A stretch of 64,000 nt of DNA from an uncultured Allomuricauda sp. (GCF_947499695.1 NZ_CANMPQ010000003.1:1-64000); one strand, 5' to 3'; positions 44,926-54,257 are shown, counted from the stretch's first letter. The notes: generated from the sequence alone by a model not told the origin. Translations and numbers: made by a program.

Positions 44926-46026
44926 TTATTCAGGATTTTTAAGGTATGACATAGGACTCAACCCAAACCGTTGCTGAAAACATTTGGTGAAATATGAAGG
45001 GCTGCCAAATCCACAATCGAAAGTAGTTTGGGTGATATTTCGATCAGTGGTAAGCAATTCCAAAGATTTTTGGAGGCGATACTCTCTAATTAACTCATTC
45101 GGAGACATCTCGGCCAACGAGGTACATTTTCGATATAACTTTGATTTGCTCATAGATAATTCTTGACAAAAATCGGATACTCCTAAATCAGGATTCATCC
45201 AGTTTTGTGATAGAAAATCCATTAATAGTTGAATAAAATTTTCATCCTTGGGGTCCACCCATTTAAATAGGTTTTTATCATCCAAACTTTTTTGGCCGTC
45301 GTCCTTGTAAATCTCTTTTATTATCGATGCCATAACAATTTGGTTTTGATTGGCAAATGCACCCAAATATTTTGCCATCTTAATGGTATCTCCAAATAAC
45401 TCTTTGCTCTTTTCTACCGGCATGCCCGCATTGACGCCCATTCTTAAGTTTATTAATTCCCCAGCAACATGCATTCTCTTTTGGACCGCAGCTGCGCACC
45501 CCAATGCTTGACTTACTGAGACGAATGAAATAACAAAATTATGGCCCTTTAGCTCTACTTCTCTACCTTCATGATTAGCCAATTCATTTCTCATAATTTC
45601 ATAATACAAGGTCATTAGGCGATTGGCCTTATCTTTCCCTAAATCATGCTGCAGCAAACGGACATTTGAGGTTTCGGCCATCAGAATAATTCGGAATGCA
45701 GGGTCATTGAAAACTTTTAAGTTTTCAGATAGTGTCGAAGTATCTTTTGGATCGGCAATTCGGCCTAAAAAGGCTTCTACAATATTGCTGTTGACCTGCA
45801 AAATTTCATGAGGCATCAATCCATGAGCCTTATTGTGCATTTTCCTTACCGCCTCTTCATTAGGAGCATCTATAAGGCAAAATGCACTACCTCTTTCCTC
45901 GTCGACCCAGTAAGTCATGCAACGACATCCATATTCATCTTGAATCTTCAAGTCTTCACGATGAGCTTCGGCCGCATGTTTTGCTTCGATTCCGGGCACA
46001 ATATGTCTGTCCATGAAAATTGGCAT
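44926..46026 (-). CDS. DUF4242 - degenerate nucleotide cyclase - AraC fusion regulator
   Basis: A 366-residue cytoplasmic protein with three parts. Residues 1-90: DUF4242 (MPIFMDRHIVPG, KAHGLMPHEI). Residues 110-240: class III nucleotide-cyclase homology, seen in GREVELKGHNFVISF and RMGVNAGMPV...LFGDTIKMAKYLGAFA, but the metal-binding aspartates are replaced (A117 in ILMAETS, H162 where GDG is expected), so it should be catalytically dead and may bind a nucleotide instead. Residues 265-366: AraC-type HTH pair (LSMSKSKLYRKC and the second helix-turn-helix ending SYFTKCFQQRFGLSP). Two palindromes lie just upstream. Likely targets are itself, the exported DUF4242 gene or the haloperoxidase gene. 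Confidence 0.85.
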   Translation of the reverse strand: MPIFMDRHIVPGIEAKHAAEAHREDLKIQDEYGCRCMTYWVDEERGSAFCLIDAPNEEAVRKMHNKAHGLMPHEILQVNSNIVEAFLGRIADPKDTSTLSENLKVFNDPAFRIILMAETSNVRLLQHDLGKDKANRLMTLYYEIMRNELANHEGREVELKGHNFVISFVSVSQALGCAAAVQKRMHVAGELINLRMGVNAGMPVEKSKELFGDTIKMAKYLGAFANQNQIVMASIIKEIYKDDGQKSLDDKNLFKWVDPKDENFIQLLMDFLSQNWMNPDLGVSDFCQELSMSKSKLYRKCTSLAEMSPNELIREYRLQKSLELLTTDRNITQTTFDCGFGSPSYFTKCFQQRFGLSPMSYLKNPE

Positions 46027-46042
46027 AATTCATATTTAACAG

Positions 46043-46097
46043 CTAACCATCGGTTAGAAATACCACGGATGGTTCAAACAATTACTTCTAGAAGTAA
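46043..46097. repeat. Palindromes upstream of the fusion regulator
   Basis: CTAACC-ATC-GGTTAG (46043-46057) and a perfect 16-base palindrome TTACTTCTAGAAGTAA (46082-46097), plus two copies of ATGGTTCAA nearby (about 46068 and 46132). All are within 155 bases between the regulator and the haloperoxidase gene, good operator candidates. Confidence 0.5.
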
Positions 46098-46181
46098 AGA
46101 AATACCTCTTTATGCTTTTAAAATAGCAAAAATGGTTCAACTTCATGTAGAAATCGTTCATTACCAGCATTGGGAAAATCT

Positions 46182-47498
46182 CTAATTTGCAAGTTTTAGA
46201 AAATTGTCCGCAGCATAATTACCGATTTTGGCTCCAAGTTTATACCCTTCTTCAGAATCATAACGAAAATGAATTCCCAAATAAACCCTTGACATGGAAG
46301 CTTCCATCCCAGCTTCTGAAAAGCTATTGAAAGAACGTGTAGACGGATTCATTTTCATTTTTCCTGAAAAAAATCCAGCACTATCAACTTCTTTTTGAAC
46401 CATGGTAAAAGCATAATCATCACCTTTTCCCAATGTATTTGCCAAAACCGTCATTGCCGATGTACTTGCTGTACCATGTGCCGATGGGTACGATGGAAAA
46501 GGGTATGTATGTTTATGCAAATTGTTCCACTCTAAATCTGGTTCCGTATCCGGATTCTCGTCATTTGCAGCCCATCGAATTGCTGTATAAGGTCGCCAAT
46601 GGTTATAATGAAATTTATTATCGAATACATTGATATAGCCGTCATAAATAGCCATATTCATAAGTGCAAAGGTTCTAGAAGCATCCCATAGATTCATATT
46701 CTCTTTTATGATTAGAGCCCGTAACAATCTATTGTGCGATCTTTCGCTAAACTCTTTCCACCACATGGCCAAATGGGTTTGGTCGACTGTTCTTGATTTA
46801 CTGCCAGAACTTCCCATTTTCTTAACCTCATTAAACGCTTTAGTATATTCATTGCTAGTAATCTTTGGCGGAGGTGGCACTATAAAATGATTGGGATTGG
46901 GCAGCATAAAGGGCTGTGCTGCTGCCCACCCAGCACCAAAAACAAAACCTTCAGGTGTACCACTATGTTCGTTGAACTCAGCATAAACACCTGGCCCCAT
47001 AGGATGCCATGTATAATCGGCTTCTGAGTCGAAACCATCTTTGGAACGTTGTTTCAATATTGCATTTGCTACAGCACTACCAAGGCTTTTTGCAATGGTT
47101 TTCTCATCGTCGCTAATATCAATTATCCATCTATTCAGTAGTATTTCCAACTCCCCCTTCTTATCAGGATATTGATCCACGCTCACAAAATAGGCAGCGT
47201 AAGCAACTGCCGCAATTGGATCAGTATTGACATATTCACCTTTATAAACGTATCGTTCGTATTTATGGTCAATGGTATTGAGTACATCATGCATAGCAAG
47301 ATGAACCATAGTGATTGTTCTCAAACCTTTTAATGTAAGTAGGTTATCCTCAGCTACGGCAATTGCGATAATCTTTTTATTCCATTCAGATGCAACCGTT
47401 GCCTTAGATGAATTAATATTGGCTTTTTTCGGTGAACAGCTCAGAACAGTTACAAAAAACAAAGTTATGGTGACGAGTACATAAGTGTAGTTTTTCAT
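46182..47498 (-). CDS. Vanadium-dependent haloperoxidase-like lipoprotein (PAP2 superfamily)
   Basis: A 438-residue exported protein: lipobox VLSC (Cys21), then an alpha-helical PAP2/haloperoxidase fold. The vanadate or phosphate site is complete: Lys295 and Arg302 (KFHYNHWRP), Ser339-Ala340-His341 (PSAHG, with Ala in place of the usual Gly), Arg404 and His410 (SRVYLGIH). The spacings Lys+7=Arg and Arg+6=His equal those of fungal vanadium chloroperoxidase. It may be a haloperoxidase or an acid phosphatase; sequence alone does not decide. It is followed by the DUF4242-AraC regulator gene on the same strand. Confidence 0.85.
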   Translation of the reverse strand: MKNYTYVLVTITLFFVTVLSCSPKKANINSSKATVASEWNKKIIAIAVAEDNLLTLKGLRTITMVHLAMHDVLNTIDHKYERYVYKGEYVNTDPIAAVAYAAYFVSVDQYPDKKGELEILLNRWIIDISDDEKTIAKSLGSAVANAILKQRSKDGFDSEADYTWHPMGPGVYAEFNEHSGTPEGFVFGAGWAAAQPFMLPNPNHFIVPPPPKITSNEYTKAFNEVKKMGSSGSKSRTVDQTHLAMWWKEFSERSHNRLLRALIIKENMNLWDASRTFALMNMAIYDGYINVFDNKFHYNHWRPYTAIRWAANDENPDTEPDLEWNNLHKHTYPFPSYPSAHGTASTSAMTVLANTLGKGDDYAFTMVQKEVDSAGFFSGKMKMNPSTRSFNSFSEAGMEASMSRVYLGIHFRYDSEEGYKLGAKIGNYAADNFLKLAN

Positions 47499-47587
47499 GT
47501 TTTCCCTTTTTAGTTTTTACTTCAGCAAGCTAACAGAGAATTAAAAAAAAGTATTTGCTCTAAAATTCAAAAAGTATGCTAAAAAAC

Positions 47588-48487
47588 TCAGCCGCGTTTA
47601 TGTAATTGCTTTCCCATTAACTGTTTCTTGAATCTCAATGGTGAACTTTGATATTGCGCTTTAAAAGATTTTATAAAATGGGAAGTGTTTTCAAAGCCAA
47701 TATCCAAAGCCACTTCATTTACATTCAAATCCGTAGTCTCTAGCAAAAATCGCCCATATTCCAATCTTTTATGTTTTAGCCACTTCCCTGGAGTGGTTTT
47801 ATAAAGCTTTAGAAAATCCCTATTGAAAGTAGCAAGACTTCTGCCGCTTAACTTGGCAAATTCTTTAAGTTTTAAATTGAAAAGATAATGTTCGTCCATA
47901 ATTGGCTTCAATGCTTTTTTACGACTGGAACTAATTTCTTTAAAATAATCTGTGGCCTTGGGGTTATTTCCCCCTGTGGCCACATTAACAATAAGTTCTT
48001 TGAATTTTATTTTGAGTAAACTTTTTGAAGGAGACTTGGGTAATCTGAAATAATGAAGTAGTGTCTCAAAATAATCATTAAGTGTTTCATCCAAATTCAA
48101 TGGTATAACACAATCAGTATTTTGAATGTTTGAAGCGGTAAATTCTAAGTCGCAATCATTTTTAATTACGGAAGCAATAAATTCATCCGGAACAAAAATT
48201 AATAGGGCACAAAAGTCACCATTCAAGATTTTATAAACCCGATGTGGACCCTTTTTAAGAAAAGCAGCATCGCCTGCCTTGAGCGTATATTCCTCCGTAG
48301 GTGTTTTCCATCTCCCCCCTCCCACATAGATGTAACAGAAATAATTCTTTTTTGCATAATAATCTACCGGAGACCCTACCAATGGGCAATCATAGTTGGT
48401 AAACAACAAATCATCCACACTTAGTTGTTTAAAAAGAAAATTATGTTCTACAAATTCATAAAAGTGAACCATGTCTTTTCGCTTCAT
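47588..48487 (-). CDS. AraC-family regulator with cupin-like sensor domain
   Basis: A 299-residue cytoplasmic regulator. Residues 1-130 form a cupin-like effector domain (EYTLKAGDAAFLKKGPHRVY); the C-terminal 100 residues are the AraC double helix-turn-helix (LKEFAKLSGRSLATFNRDFL, then VNEVALDIGFENTSHFIKSF and SSPLRFKKQL). This layout is common for AraC regulators in Flavobacteria. It lies between the haloperoxidase and the P450 gene, all on the same strand, and could control either. Confidence 0.88.
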   Translation of the reverse strand: MKRKDMVHFYEFVEHNFLFKQLSVDDLLFTNYDCPLVGSPVDYYAKKNYFCYIYVGGGRWKTPTEEYTLKAGDAAFLKKGPHRVYKILNGDFCALLIFVPDEFIASVIKNDCDLEFTASNIQNTDCVIPLNLDETLNDYFETLLHYFRLPKSPSKSLLKIKFKELIVNVATGGNNPKATDYFKEISSSRKKALKPIMDEHYLFNLKLKEFAKLSGRSLATFNRDFLKLYKTTPGKWLKHKRLEYGRFLLETTDLNVNEVALDIGFENTSHFIKSFKAQYQSSPLRFKKQLMGKQLHKRG

Positions 48488-48601
48488 ACTGCAGAAGTTT
48501 TGGTATGTTAAATAGCGGGAGAGTTGAAATCAAGATACAAAAAAGAAGATAGTTTCCTTAAAAAGGGTCTTTTATCAAGTTTGATTGGGGTCAAAATCCC
48601 A

Positions 48602-49930
48602 TTAAGACTTACGCATTTCAAAATTTAGCCGAATCTGCTCCGGCTTTAAAGTAATCAATGGATTGATCTCAACCTCTGTCATACCTGTAGAAACTTGAAA
48701 TCTTTTTACGATTTCCACAACTGTAATAATCATCTCATATGTGGCCATCGCATTTCCAATGCACATTCGTGGCCCAGCTCCAAAAGGATAGTAAAAATCA
48801 CCATGGGTCTTGGGAGGCATTTCCAAAAAACGATCAGCCTTGAATTCCAACGGATTCTTCCAAAACTCCTTATTCCTGTGCAGTTCAAAAATAGATAACA
48901 GCACCATAGTACCTTTATTAAAGTGTGCACCATTGATCTCCACAGGCTCTGAGGCCACTCGATCTATAAAATAGGCGGGAGGATACAATCGCATTGCTTC
49001 TTTAATGCAAGAAGAAGTTAAACGTAATTTATTAAAATCTTCCAAATCATATACTTCATTGTTAAGTTCTTGGGCCTCAAAAAACAACTTCTCTTGTAAT
49101 TGGGGGTTTTTGGCCAAAAAATACAACGTAAATGAAAGTGCGGTAGCAGTAGTTTCGAAGCCAGCTGTAAACAAGATCATCAATTCATCCAACAACTGCT
49201 TTCTCGGCATATGTGTTCCATCCTCGTAAGTAGCATGAAGCAGCATATCCAAAAGATCATCTCCCTGTGATGCTTCCTGCAATCTAGTTTCTACCAGTTG
49301 ATCAAGTATTTGTCTGGCCCGATCGCTTTTTTTCAAATGTTTATTGATTTCACCGGTTAGGTTATACCACCATTTAAAATAGGGTTTACGCATTTCCTTA
49401 ACAAGCATATTCTGATTGACCTCAGTAATATGCTTCAGTTCCATCATGGGCTCCCTGATATCATTCGTACTGAACAAGGTCTTTGCCACAACTTGAAAGG
49501 CCAAATCACCCATACGTGGAAGCATATCAATTGCAGAACCAGTTGGAATAAGGTCTAATTCTTTTGAAATGGCCATTTGCATGATTTCAAAAAGCCCTTT
49601 GAGTTTTTTCTGATGAAAAGCCGGTTGTATAAGTCTTCGATGGGTTCTCCAATGATCGCCATTAGAGGTTAAAAGACCATGACCTATATATTTAGCAAGA
49701 TCTTCGGTTTGCAGTTTAGACTTTTCAAAACTGCGATGTTTTGTTTGCAGTACCTGCTTGACCATCACTGGGTCTCTTGAAAAGACAACATTTCCTTCTG
49801 CTGGAATTGAAATACGAAAAGTATCTCCTAGCTTTTCAAAGTTCTCATGATGGAAGGGCAAAGGGTTTTTCTGTATTCTTTTCCGGTTGGCAATGACCTT
49901 AAGAGTAGAAATATGAGGCAATTTATCCAT
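48602..49930 (-). CDS. Cytochrome P450
   Basis: A 442-residue soluble heme monooxygenase. The I-helix AGFETT (256-261), the ExxR pair in KEAMR (Glu311, Arg314), and the heme-binding FGAGPRMCIG with the thiolate ligand Cys390 are all present. The pattern is of the class seen in bacterial CYP102/CYP4-like P450s; the substrate is unknown and no ferredoxin or reductase gene is next to it. Its ATG overlaps the ruvB stop by one base (TAATG), so the two are coupled even though their functions are unrelated. Confidence 0.92.
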   Translation of the reverse strand: MDKLPHISTLKVIANRKRIQKNPLPFHHENFEKLGDTFRISIPAEGNVVFSRDPVMVKQVLQTKHRSFEKSKLQTEDLAKYIGHGLLTSNGDHWRTHRRLIQPAFHQKKLKGLFEIMQMAISKELDLIPTGSAIDMLPRMGDLAFQVVAKTLFSTNDIREPMMELKHITEVNQNMLVKEMRKPYFKWWYNLTGEINKHLKKSDRARQILDQLVETRLQEASQGDDLLDMLLHATYEDGTHMPRKQLLDELMILFTAGFETTATALSFTLYFLAKNPQLQEKLFFEAQELNNEVYDLEDFNKLRLTSSCIKEAMRLYPPAYFIDRVASEPVEINGAHFNKGTMVLLSIFELHRNKEFWKNPLEFKADRFLEMPPKTHGDFYYPFGAGPRMCIGNAMATYEMIITVVEIVKRFQVSTGMTEVEINPLITLKPEQIRLNFEMRKS

Positions 49931-50952
49931 TAAAAAAGTCCTTCCTGAGTGCCGCTCTTTAACTTCCCTAAATGTTTATAGGCCAATTCGGTAACTTCGC
50001 GGCCTCTTGGGGTACGCATAATGAATCCTTGCTGTATTAAAAAAGGCTCGTACACTTCCTCTATCGTCTCGGCACTTTCGGAAACTGCCGTGGCCAGCGT
50101 TGTAATACCTACCGGACCACCCTTGAATTTATCAATAATGGTACTTAATATTTTATTATCCATTTCGTCTAAGCCATGGGCGTCGACATTTAGCGCCTTC
50201 AGTCCAAATTTGGAAATATCCAAGTCTATATTTCCATCACCTTTAATCTGCGCGAAGTCCCTTACCCTCCGTAATAAGGCATTGCAGATTCTTGGAGTCC
50301 CTCTGCTGCGCCCGGCTATCTCAATAGCGGCATTCGTGGTAATGGGTACTTTTAAAATTTCCGCACTTCTTTCCACAATGGTTGAAAGTAGTTCTGTGTT
50401 ATAATATTGCAATCTGCTTTGAATGCCAAATCTTGCACGCATCGGAGCCGTTAGTAAACCGGAACGTGTTGTAGCTCCTATCAAGGTGAAGGGGTTTAAA
50501 TTGATTTGAACGGTCCGAGCATTCGGACCCGTTTCAATCATGATATCAATTTTGTAATCTTCCATGGCTGAATACAGGTATTCTTCCACAATCGGACTAA
50601 GGCGATGAATCTCGTCAATAAACAGGACATCCCGTTCTTCCAAATTGGTCAAAAGTCCGGCTAAATCTCCTGGCTTATCCAGAACAGGACCAGAGGTGAT
50701 TTTGATACCAACACCCAACTCATTGGCTAGAATATGTGCCAAGGTGGTTTTTCCTAACCCTGGGGGGCCATGAAACAAGGTATGGTCAAGTGCTTCATCT
50801 CTAAGGTTGGCGGCTTGTACAAAAATCTTAAGGTTTTCCAATACCTGTTCCTGTCCCGTAAAGTCATCGAAAGTAATCGGTCGTAACGCCCTTTCAATGT
50901 CCAGTTCTTCTGATGAAAAATTCTCGGATGTTGGGTCCAGGTTTTCGTTCAT
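49930..50952 (-). CDS. ruvB: Holliday junction branch-migration helicase RuvB
   Basis: A 340-residue AAA+ ATPase motor that drives branch migration with RuvA. Walker [10 protein letters not shown] (62-70), Walker B FIDEIHR (Asp113, Glu114), sensor GATTRSG and the C-terminal winged helix ([20 protein letters not shown]) are present. The start MNENLDPT is the usual one. A full -7 box TATATTTG ends only 8 bases before the ATG, so the transcript may have almost no leader. It is the first gene before the P450. Confidence 0.96.
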   Translation of the reverse strand: MNENLDPTSENFSSEELDIERALRPITFDDFTGQEQVLENLKIFVQAANLRDEALDHTLFHGPPGLGKTTLAHILANELGVGIKITSGPVLDKPGDLAGLLTNLEERDVLFIDEIHRLSPIVEEYLYSAMEDYKIDIMIETGPNARTVQINLNPFTLIGATTRSGLLTAPMRARFGIQSRLQYYNTELLSTIVERSAEILKVPITTNAAIEIAGRSRGTPRICNALLRRVRDFAQIKGDGNIDLDISKFGLKALNVDAHGLDEMDNKILSTIIDKFKGGPVGITTLATAVSESAETIEEVYEPFLIQQGFIMRTPRGREVTELAYKHLGKLKSGTQEGLF

Positions 50953-50959
50953 ATCCTAA

Positions 50960-50967
50960 CAAATATA
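50960..50967 (-). promoter_or_regulatory. -7 box of ruvB
   Basis: TATATTTG on the minus strand, a full TAnnTTTG match. The expected transcript start falls at or within a few bases of the ruvB ATG. The best TTG upstream is 24 bases away, longer than usual. Confidence 0.5.
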
Positions 50968-51094
50968 GTTGAAACCTGATGCACTTGAAACCAATTTGAT
51001 TAAAATAACCCAAGGTTTGATTTCCAAACTAAGCCTTAAAAATCTATGACTTAAATTAGATACTTGAAAATATAATTCCTCAATATAAAATATC

Positions 51095-53359
51095 ATGGTA
51101 ACACCCAGTTATTCTAATGGCATAATACAGTACATCCCATTTTTCTATGTAATCTGGTCGGACGATTTGCTTTCTGCTTCTGAAATTTCCGTGGTTAAAA
51201 AAACCATTGAGGATGATTCTACATTAGATGTGGGTGAAAAAAAGCAGCTACTGAAATGGCTCAATAGGGAACAACCACCATCGGACAATGAATTTAAACA
51301 ATGGAAACAGACCATCAACAATTCCAAAATCAAACTAATTGAAAGTGATACATATCCACTAGCTTCATTAAGTCAGCGATTGGGCGACTTTCATTGTTCG
51401 CAATGCGATTTTAACGAGCATTTGAAACATATTGAAATTAACTTAGGGATACAGCCCAATCATTACAATCATTTATTTGATGTTGAAGTTGTGCATGAAA
51501 AGACTTCAAATCAATACAATGCCCGAAGTCTGGATACACTGCTCAAGGGACCTCATGTATCTGAGGTCGATGCGTTTCGTTCTTTTCTTGATCAAGATGT
51601 TTTTAAATGGACCGTCCTCCGAGATAAAAACGACTTTCGAAATCACGTTTTAAAACAGGTTTCCCTTTTGGGTGAAATGGGATATGGCGCCATGGCATAT
51701 CCGGAAGCATTTGGTGGCACTGGTAACATGCCTGCCTATGCTGCCATATTTGAACATTTGATGTATGTGGATGGAAGTCTGGCCGTGAAATTTGGGGTTC
51801 AATTTGGTCTTTTCGGTGGAAGTATCCAAAAACTGGGCACTAAAAAACATCATGACAGGTATCTAACTAATGCTGGAAAGGCTACCCTACTGGGATGTTT
51901 TGCCATGACCGAAACGGGTCACGGTTCTAACGTGAGAGGTATTAAAACAACAGCAACCTATGACAAGAAAACCGATTCTATTGTAATACACACTCCAGGT
52001 GAAAATGACAATAAAGAATATATTGGTAACGCATTGCATTCAAAGATAGCCTCCGTTTTCGCTCAACTTATTGTAGATGGAAAAAATCAAGGGGTACACG
52101 CTATTCTGGTTCCTCTTAGGGATAAGGATCGTAACCTATTTAAAGGAATCACTGTTGAAGACAACGGTTACAAACTTGGATTGAATGGCGTTGACAACGG
52201 GAAAATCTGGTTTGACCAAGTACGTGTTCCAAGAGAGAATCTATTGGATAAGTATGGGGAAATCAAAGATGATGGCTCCTATTATTCCACAATCAAAAAT
52301 CCGAACAAAAGATTCTTTACCATGCTGGGCACCCTAGTAGGAGGACGTATTTGTGTGGCCAAAGGTGCATTGGGCGGAGCTAAAATGGCATTGACCATTG
52401 CCGTGAAACATGCATTGAACCGAAGGCAATTTAATGATACCGTGAAAATCCAGGAAGATTTAATCATGGATTATCCAACACACCAGCTTCGTTTGACACC
52501 GGCAATTGCAAGTGCCTATGTATATCATTTCACCCTAGAGGAAATGATGAAAAGGTATAGCGACGATACCCAACCAGATAAAAGAAAGGTGGAAACACAG
52601 GTCGCTGGCTTAAAGTCTGTTATCACTTGGTTTGCCAATACCACGATTCAAGAATGTCGGGAAGCTTGTGGGGGAAAAGGGTATTTGTTAGAAAATCGGA
52701 TTGCCGACCTCAAAGGTGATGTTGATATATTCACCACTTTTGAAGGGGACAACAACGTTCTGCTACAACTTGCCGCCAAGGGCATATTATCAGATTTTAA
52801 GTCAGAGTTCAATAGTGCAGGGTTCGCCTCAGTATTAAAATTATTGCGCTCGCAGTTGTCAGATAAACTTGCTGTTATCAATCCTATTTATTCCAATAAA
52901 GTAGATTCGGAACATTTATACAATCCAAAATTCCACAAACATGCATTTAATTATCGTACTCGCAGATTGACATACACCTTGGCCATGCGCATTCGGAATT
53001 ATATCAAAAAGGGTGTTCCTTCCTATCAAGCTTTTCTAAAGGTTCAGACCCATTTGTTGGCATTGGGAAAAGCCTATAGTGTTGAATTGGCTTATCAGGT
53101 CTTTGAAGAGCATCACCGCACCATCACAGATGAAAAGTACAGAGACCTAATGGCTAAATTGGGAACTCTTTATGCACTGAACCAGTTGCATGAAGATTCA
53201 AGGTGGTATTTGGAACAAGGATATTTTGGTGGAACTAAGTCAAAAGCCATACGGCAGCGTGTAGAGCGTTTGTCCACGGAATTTCGCCCACATATTGAGG
53301 TATTGGTCGATGGTTTTGGAATACCCGAGCATTGTCTTTCGGCTCCCATTGCAACATAG
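51095..53359 (+). CDS. Acyl-CoA oxidase/dehydrogenase-like flavoprotein
   Basis: A 754-residue protein with an N-terminal helical extension (about 1-150), then the acyl-CoA dehydrogenase/oxidase fold: GEMGYGAMAYPEAFGGTG, FAMTETGHGSNVRG, a FAD-binding middle domain and GGKGYLLENRIADLKGDVDIFTTFEGDNNVLLQ (read in parts), where Glu550 takes the position of the catalytic base of acyl-CoA oxidases. The C-terminal ACOX domain completes it. It starts fatty-acid beta-oxidation by making trans-2-enoyl-CoA; whether oxygen or an electron-transfer protein is the acceptor is not clear. Confidence 0.88.
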   Translation: MVTPSYSNGIIQYIPFFYVIWSDDLLSASEISVVKKTIEDDSTLDVGEKKQLLKWLNREQPPSDNEFKQWKQTINNSKIKLIESDTYPLASLSQRLGDFHCSQCDFNEHLKHIEINLGIQPNHYNHLFDVEVVHEKTSNQYNARSLDTLLKGPHVSEVDAFRSFLDQDVFKWTVLRDKNDFRNHVLKQVSLLGEMGYGAMAYPEAFGGTGNMPAYAAIFEHLMYVDGSLAVKFGVQFGLFGGSIQKLGTKKHHDRYLTNAGKATLLGCFAMTETGHGSNVRGIKTTATYDKKTDSIVIHTPGENDNKEYIGNALHSKIASVFAQLIVDGKNQGVHAILVPLRDKDRNLFKGITVEDNGYKLGLNGVDNGKIWFDQVRVPRENLLDKYGEIKDDGSYYSTIKNPNKRFFTMLGTLVGGRICVAKGALGGAKMALTIAVKHALNRRQFNDTVKIQEDLIMDYPTHQLRLTPAIASAYVYHFTLEEMMKRYSDDTQPDKRKVETQVAGLKSVITWFANTTIQECREACGGKGYLLENRIADLKGDVDIFTTFEGDNNVLLQLAAKGILSDFKSEFNSAGFASVLKLLRSQLSDKLAVINPIYSNKVDSEHLYNPKFHKHAFNYRTRRLTYTLAMRIRNYIKKGVPSYQAFLKVQTHLLALGKAYSVELAYQVFEEHHRTITDEKYRDLMAKLGTLYALNQLHEDSRWYLEQGYFGGTKSKAIRQRVERLSTEFRPHIEVLVDGFGIPEHCLSAPIAT

Positions 53360-53361
53360 GA

Positions 53362-54186
53362 TTATTCTAATTTCTTGATCAACTGGGAGGTATCCATAAA
53401 TTCCAGAATGGTTATCTGCGGATTTCCATAAAGATAGGTTTTGGTGTTTCCCTTTGCACGAAGTTCCAAATCCCTAAACGCGTAGACTCTAGCACTTGCT
53501 GTATTTTCCACATTGACATTGAATGAACCAGCTTCCATTTTCTCGCCCTTGAATCTAGAGTTACCTAAAAAATTTCCTTGGATTCTATCGGATGTGCCCT
53601 CAAAGGTCAACATTCCATTTTCATCCAATTCAACAAGACTTGTTTCATTAACCGCATAAATATAGGCCTCCGCCCTGTTGCTAATACTTACGTTGAGGGA
53701 ATCAACGTCAACATTAAAATCCCCTTTGCTAATTCCTTCCATATTAATATCCATTACGGCGGCACTAGCTTTCAGGTTTAATCTCGTATTTTCAAAGGCA
53801 TCTACAAATAATTCATCACTACTGATAACGTCATCAACGGTAATGCTCCCCCTTTTTAAGGTGATTGCTTTGAGCTCGGTGTAGTTAATGGTGATGTCGA
53901 ATTGTTTTTTAGCAGTAACATTATAAAAAGAGCTAATGATAAGGGTACTGTCCTCCACCCGAAACTTTAAAATATCAATCAGATTATCATCAGCGACAAT
54001 ATCATAACCCGGACCAAAAGACTTTTTTAAAAGGATATCTAAGTCGTCATTAAGCTGAATGGCATTGAAAGCCGGAAGTTCATCATTGACTTGAGTCACA
54101 ATACGGCTTCCCTTAATTTTTGGCTTGCGTTGGGCCATAGCTGTAATATGACACAACAATAACAGTAGTAAGGCTAAATGTTTCAC
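53362..54186 (-). CDS. Exported DUF2807 (GIN domain) protein
   Basis: A 274-residue protein with a signal peptide (residues 2-19 KHLALLLLLLCHITAMAQ) and a beta-helix DUF2807 domain (about 45-260) of short repeating strands such as LKASAAVMDINMEG, FNVDVDSLNVSIS and SARVYAFRDLEL. The frame extends to a TTG at 54261, but that is in the T-run of the upstream coxA terminator, so the GTG at 54186 is preferred. It converges on the acyl-CoA oxidase-like gene (two bases between stops). The role of DUF2807 proteins is not established; anti-adhesive or scaffold roles have been proposed. Confidence 0.82.
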   Translation of the reverse strand: MKHLALLLLLLCHITAMAQRKPKIKGSRIVTQVNDELPAFNAIQLNDDLDILLKKSFGPGYDIVADDNLIDILKFRVEDSTLIISSFYNVTAKKQFDITINYTELKAITLKRGSITVDDVISSDELFVDAFENTRLNLKASAAVMDINMEGISKGDFNVDVDSLNVSISNRAEAYIYAVNETSLVELDENGMLTFEGTSDRIQGNFLGNSRFKGEKMEAGSFNVNVENTASARVYAFRDLELRAKGNTKTYLYGNPQITILEFMDTSQLIKKLE

Positions 54187-54257
54187 AAGTGTTCGTTTTA
54201 AAGGGTTATTAAAGATATTACAATTAGAGCTAACAATTGCCGTACCAAACTCTTTAA

